A stretch of 64,000 nucleotides of DNA from Selaginella moellendorffii (taxonomy: Eukaryota > Streptophyta > Lycopodiopsida > Selaginellales > Selaginellaceae). The stretch covers positions 202,676 through 266,675 of the forward strand of contig NW_003314410.1 in the NCBI RefSeq assembly GCF_000143415.4, in the 5' to 3' direction. Made by a program: the position numbers and the translations under genes. Under the pieces are notes generated by a model, which had not been told where the DNA came from, ran no database searches, and saw only the letters and a program-made list of their open reading frames with translations. This document shows positions 39,562 through 51,133 of the stretch, in pieces. Within the stretch, counting starts at the first letter, position 1, and each line of letters starts with the position of its first letter.

Positions 39562-41244
39562 TCATCCGAGGAGCTCGTCAAGAGAGAGGCGATGGCGCAC
39601 CACATTGCCCAATGCCTGGCGCCCCTGATCCATCTCATCGTGAACGATGTAGGCGTTGAGCAGGCTCGTCCAATCGTTGTGACTCGCCGGGAATGGCATG
39701 CCCTGGACGAGATCCTCGGCGTCGCGCAGCCGCCCCAATCGCCCCAGCAAATCCACCAGGCAGCAGTAGTGCTCGCGGATCGGCACCAGGCAGTGGTCGT
39801 GTCCGATACTGGAGAAGAAATCGCGCGCGCGATCGAGCAGGCCGAGGTGCCCACACGCGTGGAGCACGCTCGTGAAGGTGATCTCGTCGGGGGAGATCCC
39901 ATCGAGGAGCTGCTGAAAGAAGATCTCGAGCGCCTCGGCCCCGCGACCGAGATTCGCGCAGCTCGCGATCATCGAGTTCCAGGACACGGCGTTCCTCTCG
40001 GGCATAGCGTGGAACGCCGCCAGCGCCTGGCCGACATGGCCATTGATCGCCGCCGCCGCGAGCCAGCCATTCCAGGACACGAGATCGTGCCTGGGCGATC
40101 GCAAGAACACCTTGCGCGCTTCCTCCATCTTGCCATTCTGGCCATAGCCGAAGAGCAGCGCGTTCCACGACACGACGTCGCGCTCGCGCATCGCGGCGAA
40201 GAGATCTCCCGCTTCATCCAAGAGCCCTTCTAAGGCAAATGCCGAGAGCATGGCATTCAACGAGACGATGTTCCACGCCGGCGAGGTGTTGTACAGAGCC
40301 TTGGCCATCGCCATGTGGCCATAAATGGCGTACGACGCGATCATAGTGTTCCAGGTAATCACGTCCCGGCACTGGGCGGTATCAAAGTCACGCTTCGCAT
40401 ACTCCAAATGCCCGTTTTGGGCATATGCTGCTACCATGGCATTCCACGACGCTGTGTTCCTCTCCGCCATATTGTGAAAGATTCTCTCTGCTTGATCGAG
40501 ATCGCCGCTGGTGGAGCACGCGGTGATCATCGCGTTGCTAGCGATCGCGTCGTGCTCCGGCATGGATTTGTAGATTCGCTCGCATTCCTGGAGATTTCCC
40601 CGCTGGGAGAACGCGGTGATCATCGTGGTACACGCGACGATATTCCAGGTGGGCATGATCATGAAGAGGTTCTGCGCCTCGGAGTGGCCGCGCTGGCCAT
40701 AGGCCTGGATCATCGACGTCCAGGAGATTTCGTTCTTCATCGGCATGGCCGCTAAGATCTCCTTGGCTGATTCCAAGTGCCAGTCTTGGGCATTTGCGGA
40801 GAGAATGGTGTTCCAGGAGACAAGATTGTGGCCGGGCATCCGATCAAAGATCGTCGCTGCCTCTCCGGAAGCTTGCATCAATGCGTTCCAGGAGATGATG
40901 TCTCGCCCTGGCATTCGATCGAAGAAGTCCTTTGCCTTCGCCAGATTCCCAGCCTGGGCATGCGCGGTGACCATGGCATTCCAGGATGCCGCGTTCAATC
41001 TGGGAAAGCGGTGGAAGAACGTCTCGGCCTGATCGATGGCCCCGTTCTGGGCATAGGCAGTGATGATGATGTTGAAGGAAAAATCGTTGGGGCGAGCGAT
41101 GGCGTCGAAGATCCTGCGCGCGTCGCCGAGGCTCCCGCATTTGCCATACATCTGGACGAGCAAATTCGCGAGGTAGATGTCGCTCTTGAGCCCGCTGGAA
41201 TCGATCTGGGCGTGGATCCTCCTCCCCGCCCAGAGATCCCTAGA
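39562..41244 (-). CDS. Pentatricopeptide repeat (PPR) protein, 5' end lost in gap
   Basis: About 560 visible residues in one exon, built of roughly 31-35-residue helical repeats with the PLS-class signatures SWNAMVTAHAQAG, SWNTILSANAQ, TWNTMIASYAIYG and SWNSMIASCANLG. Between residues ~40 and ~430 nearly every repeat is an S-type motif, unusually uniform. It ends with EHYCCLVDLLGRLGRL and a short E1-like tail; no DYW deaminase domain follows, stop at 39562. PPRs bind organellar RNA base by base for editing, splicing or stability. The N-terminal part, and any targeting peptide, lies in or beyond the N gap. It is divergent to RAD50 across that gap. Confidence 0.88.
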   Translation of the reverse strand, partial: SRDLWAGRRIHAQIDSSGLKSDIYLANLLVQMYGKCGSLGDARRIFDAIARPNDFSFNIIITAYAQNGAIDQAETFFHRFPRLNAASWNAMVTAHAQAGNLAKAKDFFDRMPGRDIISWNALMQASGEAATIFDRMPGHNLVSWNTILSANAQDWHLESAKEILAAMPMKNEISWTSMIQAYGQRGHSEAQNLFMIMPTWNIVACTTMITAFSQRGNLQECERIYKSMPEHDAIASNAMITACSTSGDLDQAERIFHNMAERNTASWNAMVAAYAQNGHLEYAKRDFDTAQCRDVITWNTMIASYAIYGHMAMAKALYNTSPAWNIVSLNAMLSAFALEGLLDEAGDLFAAMRERDVVSWNALLFGYGQNGKMEEARKVFLRSPRHDLVSWNGWLAAAAINGHVGQALAAFHAMPERNAVSWNSMIASCANLGRGAEALEIFFQQLLDGISPDEITFTSVLHACGHLGLLDRARDFFSSIGHDHCLVPIREHYCCLVDLLGRLGRLRDAEDLVQGMPFPASHNDWTSLLNAYIVHDEMDQGRQALGNVVRHRLSLDELLG

Positions 41245-41344
41245 NNNNNNNNNNNNNNNNNNNNNNNNNNNNNNNNNNNNNNNNNNNNNNNNNNNNNNNN
41301 NNNNNNNNNNNNNNNNNNNNNNNNNNNNNNNNNNNNNNNNNNNN
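41245..41344. other. Assembly gap, 100 N
   Basis: Exactly 100 N, a usual placeholder for a gap of unknown length. It removes the 5' ends of both the PPR gene (minus) and RAD50 (plus), so the missing sequence must hold the RAD50 N-terminus including Walker A. Confidence 0.95.
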
Positions 41345-41361
41345 CGATTTTTCTTCTCTAG

Positions 41362-44300
41362 GTTGATGGCCAGACCGAGACAAAGGGGCAGATCAAGCTT
41401 CGATTCAGGACAGCCTCTGGGAAAGACGTTGTGTGCATTCGATCCTTTCAGCTCACGCAAAAGGCGTCAAAGATGGAATACAAGGCCATCGAGAGTGTTC
41501 TTCAGACAATCAACACTCACACCGGAGAGGTACTACTGTGTGATTGTATTTTCATGTTGGTTCTCTTTGCTCTTTGGCAGAAAGTGTGCCTTAGTTATCG
41601 CTGTGCGGACATGGACAGAGAGGTTCCAGCTCTCATGGGCGTATCGAAGGCCATTTTGGAGAACGTGATTTTTGTGCATCAGGACGAGGCGAACTGGCCA
41701 TTGTCGGAAGCTTCTGTTCTGAAGAAAAAGTTCGATGACATTTTTTCGGCGACCAGGTAATGCAGGACAATGCATGGGAATATATCTTCTTACTTTTGAC
41801 TTGCAGATACACGAAGGCCCTGGATGTCATCAAGAAGCTCCACAAGGACCAGACACAAGAAATCAAGATGCAGAAACTGAAGCTTGAAAACGTGCAAACG
41901 CTCAAGGATGCAGCGTACAAGGTTCTTTCGTGCTTATTTGGCACTACCTTTTCTTAAATGCCTTTGTTACAGCTGCAAGAAACTATCGACGGCGATCAGC
42001 AGAAGACAAAGCAACTGCAAGACTTGATAGCCATTCTGACTCCAAAGATCCAGGCTGCGCAGGCTAAGATAAACTCTTTAGAGGGTGTTCTGGAGGAAAT
42101 AAGGCAGCTGCAGAAAGAAATAAATTTCAAAGATGGCGTCAGAACTTCTGTGCTAAAGGCAAAGACCGAGCAGTACAATGCGCTGGAGGAGGAAAACGAA
42201 GGTATACATCCATGGCTTTAAACGGGTCGAATCAAATCTAACGCGCTTCACTCTGCAGACAGCGATGAAGATCTGGCTGAATGGCAAGAAAAGTTTCATG
42301 AAAGGATTGCGCAGTCCAACAAAGAGATTTGCGATCTTCAAAGGAGCTTGGATGCTGCTAACACGCAATATGACACCCTGTCTGAGTTGATTGCTCAAGC
42401 GTCTACACAAGTCGGAAAGTTCGAGGGAGAAGAAAATGTATGCCTAATGAGTTTTGCATGCCATACTAACATCGTTAAATTCAGGCCCATCTTCAAGATA
42501 AAAAGCAGTGCGATGCCCTTATACAACAGCTTTTTGACCGTTACAAACTTGGCAATCTGGTGCTTCCACTTGATGAACAGGCGACAGAAAGATCCATTGC
42601 TAGGATTACAAATCGCCTGGAAGATTTGAAGCAGGATCATGCTAAACTTACGGTGCCACTTAACGCTGTTTATGGCGGAAGTCTGATATCACAATTTTGC
42701 AGAAATTTCACGAGAAGGAACTAGCTACATTTTCAAAAAAACTGGATGACGTCAACCAGAAATACAGCGATGCTAGTGGAAGAAAGGATGGAAAAATTGG
42801 TCAGAAGGTATACATATGCCTTTTTAGCCTTTTGTGATGTTTGACAAGGACTTGCAGAGGTCTATAGAAAAGCGTATTGACGAGCTAAGAACCACCTTCC
42901 GGGACACGTCAACTCTCGAGGGCGAGTTAAGAAGAAGCGCAGAGAGAGCTGCATCAATGGTGAGGCTTAAAGCACAAATGATCAACTGCCTAGCTCTGTT
43001 GGTAACAGGATACGGAAGTTAAAAGAATGCAGAGGAAAATGGACGACATGAACTTTGATGAGCTCATCAGCGAAGAACGAAAAAATAAGCTGGGCATAGA
43101 GCAAAAGATTCGGAGCTTGCGTTTGGAAAAAGCCAATCTAGACCGAGATGCCGATGACAGACGTAGCCTGAAGCTAAAAGCGGACGATCTAGCGTCTCAA
43201 CAAAGGAACCTCAAGAAACTGTAAGTATTTGAGTTTTTTATTTTATTTTGCTCTATGTTTGATATTAATGCATTCGCTACAGGATGGAAGATAACAAGGA
43301 CAAATTCAGGTTAACTTTGAAAACGCAACCTAAGGATCCTAAGACTGTGAAGTCAGATGTGGAGCTTACATTCGGGTAACGCGCAAACCCTTTGAATGTC
43401 TAAAACCGGATTTATATTTGCAGCAACATCTCTAAGGCATACGACGAGCTTCTTGATAGATCCCGAGATGCCGATATGAGAGTTGCACAGGCACGCGCAA
43501 TGCTTGACGATGCAAAGTCTACACTTGCGAAGCAGCAAGAAGAGAAAGAAGGTGACCTTCTGTTGAATAAAATCATTGTTAAAGATGCACCAAGTCCAAA
43601 CTTGATGTTGCAGCTAAACGGAAGCTCTTGATTAGCAGGCTTTACAGTCTTTTTCAACAGGATTTGAATCCCAGCAGTTATCCATCAAAGTTACGCGAAC
43701 TCTCTGACGCAAGAGATTCGAGCAAAAGGTCTGTTTAAGGTCTACAAGAAGCTTTCTCACGGTTGGCCTTGAACGAATGCAGCCAGCATGACATGGCTGA
43801 CGGAATGCGGCGAATGTTTGACCCGTTCGAGCGAATTGCAAGGGCAACTCATGCATGCCCGTGCTGTGAACGACCTTTTGCCACTCCTGAGGAGGAAGAC
43901 GAGTTTGTTGACAAGGTTGGTTTGTCTTCCGGTCCAAAGCTGCACTCATTTTTTTCTTCTTCCAGCAACGAGTAAAGCGCTCATCTACTGCACAACGCCT
44001 GCATGAATTGGCGTCCTTGACCAGCATTGCGGATAATAAATTTCAGCAGCTGGATAAACTTCGGCCGTTGTTTGAGGAATACCAAAAGCTAGAGAGTCAA
44101 GGAATTTCAGCTACGGAGAAATCTATCTCGGACATGACAATGGAGCTTGAGAGAAGTACAGAAACGCAAAATGACGTAAATTCTTTCCGCTTCAATGTTT
44201 GGAAGCTAGCTAACTTGCTTGTTTCTGCTATTTCAGGTATCTTGTCTCCTAGCACAGTCCAAAGCCGAGCTTGGCTTGGTAACAGAGCTTCGAATTACTG

Positions 44301-46367
44301 CGCAGTCGATCGAGGAAGCTTATACGAGCGTTCAAAACCTCGAAAGGGAGGTCAGAACGCTTCAAAATCAGCTTAACCCTGAGTCATCTCTGCGGTCCCC
44401 AGATGACGTAGGAGAAGAACTTGAAAAGCACGAGAAACAACTGTAAGCAAGAGCAGGACCGTGTTTTCATTGACTCTCTCTCGTTTATTTTGGCGCAGGG
44501 AAGAATTAAATCGAAAGCTCGATAGGCTTAAGGAAGAACATGACTACATGAAAGACGATCTTGCAAACTGCAAGCAGAGGAAACATGCTGAGGAGATGAA
44601 GAAAGCAGATTTAGAGAAAAAGCTAGAACGGAACAAAGCTTTGAAGGAGGAGGAAGCTAGCTTGGTTAAACAGATGAATCAAATCGACACTGAAATTCAG
44701 GTTTGATTTTGTTTGCTGGTAAAAAATTTATGTCAACATTCTGCTTTTTGTGGTTAGTTTGAAATGGAGCAGCTGGAGCCTCTAGCAGAAGAAAAAGAAA
44801 GGCACCTAAAAGAGTTCGATCAACTTAAGAGAAAGTTTAGACAAGAGCAGGATGTTAGCACTCAGGGCGTAAACGACTTCGACAAAGAGGTTCATTCCTT
44901 AACGAATATCTGGGGAAAGATTAAAGAGTATGCTTGTTCTTCGTCATTAGCGTAATTCTAATTCTTTTTGTTTGCTGTGCAGTTATGTGGAGCGTCATAA
45001 AACACACAACGTCCAGACCGCGAAGAGAAGGTTGTCTGAGCTGCAGGCGCAGAAGGACGAAGAAGAGTCCAAAAAAAGCTTTTGCCTTGCGGAAGTTCAG
45101 AGAGTGAATAACGTGCTCGCGCAGCAGAAAGTCATCGAAAGAAACATTGCCGACAACATAAAATATCGTAAGCTTTGCGCAGAGGAGCAGAAGTGCATCC
45201 AGGAAATTAAAGCGCTGGAAGAAAGAATGCTGGCAATTGGAAACACATTGGACTTCGAGGGAGAACTGAAGAAAGCTTTGAAAGAAAAACAGCATCTAAT
45301 GGGCGAGGTAAAGAGTTTCACCCAGTGATTATGAGTATATGTTATTGAATTGACTTGCAGGAGAGCCGTCACAAAGGAACTATTGCGGTGCACGAAAGCA
45401 ACATAGCAAGGAACAAAGCAGACTTAAAGCAGCCGCAGTACAAAAATATCGACAAGCGTTATCGAGCCCAGCTCATACAGCTTAAGGTGGAAGTCCTTTT
45501 TCTGTTTTTCTTGTGGTCCTCACTGTCCTCTTTATGCTGCAGACGATGGAAATGGCGAATAAGGATCTGGATAAATACTATAACGCACTGGATCGGTACA
45601 TTGTTTTCGATGCTAATGTCATTGGATGATTCGAGCTTTTTTGCAGAGCCCTGATGCGATTCCATACCATGAAGATGGAAGAAATCAACAAAATAATCAA
45701 AGAGCTCTGGCAGCAGACATACAGGGGACAAGATATCGACTTTATCGAAATAAGAGCCGACGCCGAAGGAACTGGCACCCGTTCTTATAGCTATCGGGTA
45801 TGGTGCACTGTTAGCTGTTCTTGTGCAGATGATGCGTCTTTTGATACAGGTGGTAATGAGGGCGGGAGGCGCAGAGCTCGAAATGCGTGGCCGCTGCAGT
45901 GCTGGGCAGAAGGTATCGAATGATCTCCACGGCTTGCTGATTGTAGTGTCTGTTTTACAGGTCCTCGCTGCCCTGATCATTCGCTTGGCTTTGGCTGAGA
46001 CGTTTTGCCTCAACTGCGGGATTCTGACGCTGGACGAGCCTACGACAAACTTGGACGCTCAAAACGCTGAGAGCTTTGCAGCTGCGCTCTTAAGGTGGGC
46101 TTCGAACCTGGCCTCTAGTCTCTAACCAGCAGACACACTAGGATTATGGAAGAGCGGCGAGGACAGGAAAACTTCCAGCTTATCGTGATCACCCACGACG
46201 AGAGATTTGCGCAACTTATCGGGCAGCGGCAGCTAACGGAGAAGTACTACCGAGTGTCCAAGGATGAAAGGTAAGCTAAGCTAGCTGTTTATCTCAGTCT
46301 GTATTTGACACTCTCGTCACCTTGCAGGCAGCACAGCCTGATAGAAGTTCAAGAGATTTTCGGGTAA
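41362..46367 (+). CDS. RAD50: RAD50 DNA double-strand-break repair protein, 5' end lost in gap
   Basis: The first visible exon starts at 41362 after a splice acceptor and reads [20 protein letters not shown] and [20 protein letters not shown], near-identical to plant RAD50 about 60-120 residues from the N-terminus. Then come the Q-loop region ([15 protein letters not shown]), a very long coiled coil over many short exons, the zinc hook CPCC (codons at 43856-43867) that dimerises MRE11-RAD50 complexes, the returning coil, the ABC signature RCSAGQK (near 45900), Walker [14 protein letters not shown] (near 46020) and the H-loop [11 protein letters not shown]. Stop taa at 46365-46367. It acts in MRN-dependent break repair, telomere maintenance and meiosis. 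Only Walker A is unseen because of the gap; the rest appears intact, although not every coiled-coil exon was resolved. Confidence 0.9.
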
Positions 46368-46975
46368 ATAGAATAGAAGACGGTGGCATATATAGAAATA
46401 TATGTAGAGGTACACACTCTCTCCCGTCCACGTAAAAAATGCTCACACATGAGGTTTATTTTTCATTGAGATGACTAAGATTTCTTCTTGACTAAATTTC
46501 TGACTACTTTTTATCCATTCTATTTTGTTTTGGCTGGCTCAGACAAGAAGCAAATAAATTTGCGGGGTCTTCTCGCTCACGCTCCATGCGCTTTTAGATA
46601 TCACTCTTTGACCAGTCTGGCTTTTCATCGGGCCAAATTTGAGGATAGTGCTCCAGACAACCCTGAATACAATCCCAGGCCATCAAATGAATCCAGATTG
46701 TCACAGCATTGTTGTCTCCCAGGCATAGGTTCTTCTCCAACCTATTTGAAACATCTATACCTTCTAGCAGGTTTGCCAATCTCCAGTATAGCATTATCTT
46801 GATTGCTGTGTAATTTGTTCACACGCCAGTTAAGTTGATCGCACTGTTCCCGACCGTTGGATCGAGATTAGTTATTGTCTATAGTTTTGGAGAACCTGTA
46901 TTATTGCTTATGTGGCACATGAATCGTACTAATCCAATAAAAATGTGCCAAGTGTCACTTAGCTGGAGCCCTCGC
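46368..46975. other. RAD50 3' flank, nothing recognised
   Basis: Contains short ORFs in both strands (for example 46594-46794 minus) without recognisable homology. Confidence 0.4.
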
Positions 46976-47139
46976 TTACCGATACTTTGCTGACGACCTC
47001 TTTGATTCGTATCCTTGCACTGTGGCAATATCCGCGGTAAGCTCCTGCCTGCGTCGATCGAGTCCAAGAAGGCGCGCAGCGATCTCGCTGGAGACAATCG
47101 CGCTCTCAGTCCATGCACATTGTAGCTCACAATCCTCAT
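46976..47139 (-). pseudogene. 5' fragment of an APE2-type AP endonuclease gene
   Basis: Begins MRIVSYNVHGLRARL and SLRAFLDSIDA, the start of the exonuclease-endonuclease-phosphatase fold of APE2 (Asn of the active site in the YNVxGL motif). It then continues in another frame with RRQELTADIATVQGYES, the next APE2 block. The segment that should lie between them (DIICFQETK, with the catalytic Glu) is deleted and the frame is shifted. Nothing of the remaining gene follows. A dead fragment. Confidence 0.75.
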
Positions 47140-47271
47140 TTCCCCGCCAAGCCAGGGAGGAGCTCAAACGAAATAGGGCAAAAGCAATCTTATACTCTAT
47201 CATATCAAAGTGTTATAGTAGTTACCAAAGAAAAGAATGCAATGTATTAACTATGGAACTATGGAACGATC

Positions 47272-47687
47272 TCAAGTAGCTTGCACTGGCGAGGAGCTCG
47301 ACTGTTTGGACATGAGATACGCTGTGAGAAGTGGCTCCACATTCCCGTCCATGATTCCACTGATATCCGACGTCTCCACGTTTGTTCTCAAATCATGTAC
47401 GAGCCTGTAAGGATGGAAGACGTAGTTTCTTATTTCCTGCCCCCACTCCGCCTTGACAACGTCCCCTCGAATCTCTTTGATCTCGGCAGCCTTTTGCTCC
47501 TCGAGAATCACCAGGAGCTTGGATTTGAGCAGCGCGATTGCTTTTATCTTGTTTTCGAGTTGGCTTCTTTCCTTTACAAACACAAAGAAAGTTTTAGAGA
47601 GCGCTGTGCGGTTACTTCGTTTCATGTACCTGAGCAGTGAAGAGCAATCCCGGTTGGAATGTGCGTGACATGAACAACAGTCTCGAC
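47272..47687 (-). pseudogene. 3' end of a PrfB-type (RF2, HCF109-like) organellar release factor gene, 5' part absent
   Basis: Two exons are recognisable: HVTHIPTGIALHC (47687 to ~47630) and ERSQLENKIKAIALLKSKL with AEWGQEIRNYVFHPYRLV and DLRTNVETSDISGIMDGN to a stop at 47272. They match the C-terminal domain of plant PrfB. The upstream exon with the GGQ peptidyl-hydrolysis motif is not found before the gypsy element begins. The phases of the two exons do not agree with a simple GT-AG intron. It may be a truncated relic, or a gene interrupted by the retroelement whose 5' part lies beyond the window. Confidence 0.65.
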
Positions 47688-47871
47688 CTGCGTATGCTTA
47701 TATCTCCGGAGAGAAAGGCACTGAAGAGGTGTGGATATTGGAAATCTATTGCTAGTAAGAAAACAAAAGAAAAAAGGGCCCGATCTCCAAGGGCTGAGAA
47801 GAAGGATGAGTGAAAGAATGCTATGTATTAATAAGAAAATGATGAATGGCGATGGGGATCCACAATTTGGA

Positions 47872-47889
47872 TTCCCCCCTTTGAAAGGC
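47872..47889 (-). other. Polypurine tract of the decayed gypsy element
   Basis: Minus-strand cctttcaaaggggggaa, a typical plus-strand primer next to a 3' LTR. The LTR itself could not be delimited. Confidence 0.45.
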
Positions 47890-47977
47890 TAGTGGTTCTA
47901 ACTGTTAGCATATGCTAATGAATGGTATATGCTTGTATGATCTAATCTATGGCTCCGATGTAACCTTGGGTGCAAGG

Positions 47978-48993
47978 TCAAAGTCCCCTGAGCCTGGGTT
48001 TTTGGATGATACACTCTGCTCCCCTAACAGAACTAGACACCATCCTCGGTGCGAACATATTTGTTGTTGCTGCTGCTGAAGTCGATAGAGGCTGCAGGAA
48101 TGTAAGCTCGTGGTTGGGGACATTGTCTGGTGGATCTGTCCCATCTTCCTGGAGCTCGGCTACCTCAGCCAGGAGGGCGGTATGATCATCCTCGAGCTTC
48201 CGGTAGCAGGTGTTGAGCTCTTCGTATTTGAATTTGTAGGTGAATTCATGAGCTGCTGATGGGGTTGATGGCTGCTTGGAGACGATCTTCCTGATGTCCC
48301 AGAGGTCGATGCAGATCTGCTTCATCTCCTCCGACTCTATAGCTCTGTAGACTTTTGCTGTCGCTGTGCGCTTGCTGATTGTGCGATCTGTTGGGCGAAG
48401 TTCATAGTAGAGGAGGGCTTTGAGGTGATTCAAATGCTGCTCGTCGATGTCCTCCCATGTGAGCTCACCGGTAATTTCTCAATTGTCCTTGATGATTTGC
48501 TGTGGAACTTCTCCTAAGAATTTGAGCAGTCCCTTATTGGAGATTTTGAAAATGGAGGCAATTCTTGCTGGCCTGAGGGTGATCTTGTTGGTGCCATCGG
48601 TTATGGTGCTGTTCTTGGGGTTGAAGGAGGCGGCCAACTTTCTTGCCAGTTTTTGGTCAGGGTGTGTTGAAAAGGCCTTGTGGAGGAGCTCGAATCCATC
48701 CTTGAGCCAGGTGGTTGTGTCGTTGCTTGGAAGCCTAGGAATATGGTGTATGATATCTGAGGCACTGGGGTGGATGAGCTGGCTTCTCTCTCTTCATTTT
48801 CTGTGATTGAAGTGCTTGCCCCATTAGGGTTCTTGAGACCCGTAACTGTTGGTTGGCTGATCGTGTGGTGCTCGATTGCTGGTGATGAACAGTAGAGATT
48901 TGTTGACAGAATGACTTGGCTTGATTGAAGATCAATGGTGGAGATTGCTGATAAAGTTAACTCAAGTTCAACTGTTGAGAGCTGTTGATCCAA
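47978..48993 (-). pseudogene. Extra ORF downstream of integrase in the gypsy element
   Basis: Sense to pol, located where Athila-type elements carry their env-like ORF. It begins MDQQLSTVELELTLSAIS (48993), changes frame near 48750, continues with TTTWLKDGFELLHKAF, LARKLAASF and RIASIFKISNKGLLKFLGEV, has one stop, then EITGELTWEDIDEQHLNHLK, RTATAKVYRAIESEEMKQI and a coiled-coil-like segment with NTCYRKLEDDHTALLAEVAE. No signal peptide or transmembrane segment was noticed. The function is unknown; calling it env-like is by position only. Confidence 0.55.
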
Positions 48994-49399
48994 CGGTAGG
49001 TTTGGACTTAGAGATTTTGTGGCTATTTGTTGCTAAAGTTGGTGGGCGAGTTTGTGTTGAGTCGAGTTGAGTTGTGTCTAACTGAGATGAGTTAAAGTTT
49101 GTCTGCTGGGGTGATTGTCGATTGTTGGTTTTAGGGTGTTTGTCGGTTCCGGTTGGAAATTTGCTAAGGTGCTGATGTTGAACATGTAGACGTGATATGG
49201 TCGAAGCTTGTTGAGGTTGACGATCTCAGTGAAGTCTTTGGCGAGTGTGCTGACTTTGGCGGTGCCATTGGGGTAGAGTGCAATGATTTTGAAAGGTCCT
49301 TCCCAATTGGTCTGGAGTTTTCAGCCAAGTTTGCCGATGGGTCCTTGGTACTAGAGAACATGATCGTTGACACTGTATTTCGGAATGTTGTGTGATGCT

Positions 49400-50090
49400 T
49401 GTAGCTTTTCTCTATTTTTGGATGGCGTGAAGTGTCCAGAGGGCATTGAGTCGGAGTTCGTCAAGACGTTCAAGTTGCTGAAGCCTTTCTCGAATTGCGT
49501 GTCGGGTGTCGAGATTATACTTGATGGTGACTTGCATGCTTGGGACAATGAATTCAATTGGCGTGATGGCTTCTGTTCTGAAGGCGAGTTTGAATGGCGT
49601 CATGTCGGTGGTGACTTTATATGCAGTTTGATAGCCCTAAAGTACATTGAGAAGTTTGTCGTCCCAATCTTTGCCGGAATCTTTGATGACTTTTTTGAGG
49701 ATGGTCTTCAGTGTTTTGTTCATTGCTTCTGCTTGACCGTTGCCTTGAGGATAGTATAGTGTTGACATTTTGTGTCGGATTTTGAACTCGGTGGTGAGAT
49801 GTTCGATTGTTTCATTGATGAAGTGGGTGCTTCTGTCGGTAATGAGTTCGAATGGTGTGCCGAAATGAGTGATGATATTTTCGTAGATGAAGGTTGTTGT
49901 TGCTTTCACTGTGGCATGTCAGAGAGGTATTGCTTCGGCCCACTTGGTAGTGTAATCGGTGGCAATGACAATGTACTGATTTCGTCAACGGGTGCTGACT
50001 TGGGGTCCAACGAAATCAAGTCCCCATTTCTGAAATGGTGCCATTGGAAATGTTGGGTTGAGTTGTTGAGTTTGAGTTTTTGGCAGTAAT
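49400..50090 (-). pseudogene. Integrase core of the gypsy element, broken
   Basis: Shows HFGTPFELITDRSTHF (second catalytic Asp), STLYYPQGNGQAEAMNK (catalytic Glu), then DWDDKLLNVL and, after a frame break, TPFKLAFRTEAITPIEF. It would join element cDNA into the genome; here it is frameshifted. Confidence 0.8.
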
Positions 50091-50129
50091 CAGTGTTGTT
50101 GACATGTGATTGCAGAATTCTTCAGTGTC

Positions 50130-50715
50130 ATGCCAGAGTGTCAGCCACTATAGGCCGGCTTCAAGAATCTTCCGAGTTGTGGTGTCGGTGGTGAAGTGTC
50201 CACCAGAAGGTCCATCGTGAGTTTCCTTGATGATTTGAGTTGTGCTTGGCAGCTTGATGCATAGGCAAAGAATGTTGTCGATGCCGCATTTGTAGAGAGT
50301 GCCTCCAATGACTAAGTATCAGCGGGTTTTAGCAACAAAAGTCTTCTTTTGGTCAGATGTGGTGTACTGATCCGGAACTTTTGCTGAGTTCAGGTAACTA
50401 AAGACGTCGTCGAGCCAGGTTGCTAGTATTGAAACTCGGAATAGGTTTGAGTATTCTTGTAGTAAAAGGAACCATCTTGATATTCAACCACATAGTATCG
50501 GCTTGTTGATGAGGTAAAGGAGTGCCTTGTGGTCGATGAAAAGGACGACTTTGGTTGACAATATGTAGTGTCGGAACTTTTGAAGTGAGTAGATCATGCC
50601 GACAGTTTCTTTCTTGGTGGTGGTGTAATTTTGTTCAGTTGGGTTGAGTAGTTGGCTGGCGTAGTAGATCGGTTGATCTCGGTTGTCATGTTGAGTTTGG
50701 CTGAGAATTGCGCTA
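50130..50715 (-). pseudogene. RNase H C-terminal part and HHCC zinc finger of the gypsy element
   Basis: Reads AILSQTQHDNRDQPIYYASQ, then KETVGMIYSLQKFRHYI, the RNase H phrase VLFIDHKALLYLINKP, and GHFTTDTTTRKILEAGL of the integrase zinc finger. Interrupted at its 5' side by the solo LTR at 50716-52262. Confidence 0.75.
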
Positions 50716-51099
50716 TGTGAGACACAAAATCCCTAAGCCCCAAAGTGGAGCCAGAAAGGGTGCCATGTGGTAGTGGCCGAAGCGAAAGCCAAACGAGCGT
50801 AACACGTTTGGACTAAAAGCTCCGACTTGGAAGGTCGAGAGCGGGAGTGGAACACCCAACAAAGTGCTCGAGGAGCGAGCACGAGGCAACCAATAAGAAA
50901 GGCTCCAAAAAGGGGACCCAAAAGGGACCAACACATGACACGTGGAAGAGTCTGAGATGGACTGAGACGGAGTCCGAGATGGACCCGAGATGGAGTCCGA
51001 GATGGACCGAGATGGAGTCCGAGATGGAGTCCGAGATGGGGTCCGAGATGGAGTCCGAGATGGACCCGAGCTGGAGTCTGAGGTCGAGACCGAGACCGG

Positions 51100-51133
<34 letters not shown>

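Noticed and set aside
39406-39902. Upstream XLG exon or separate gene in minus frames
   Set aside because: The Arg-rich frames run antisense or out of frame to the PPR 3' end and XLG leader; joining them to XLG meets a stop codon, so treated as leader sequence.
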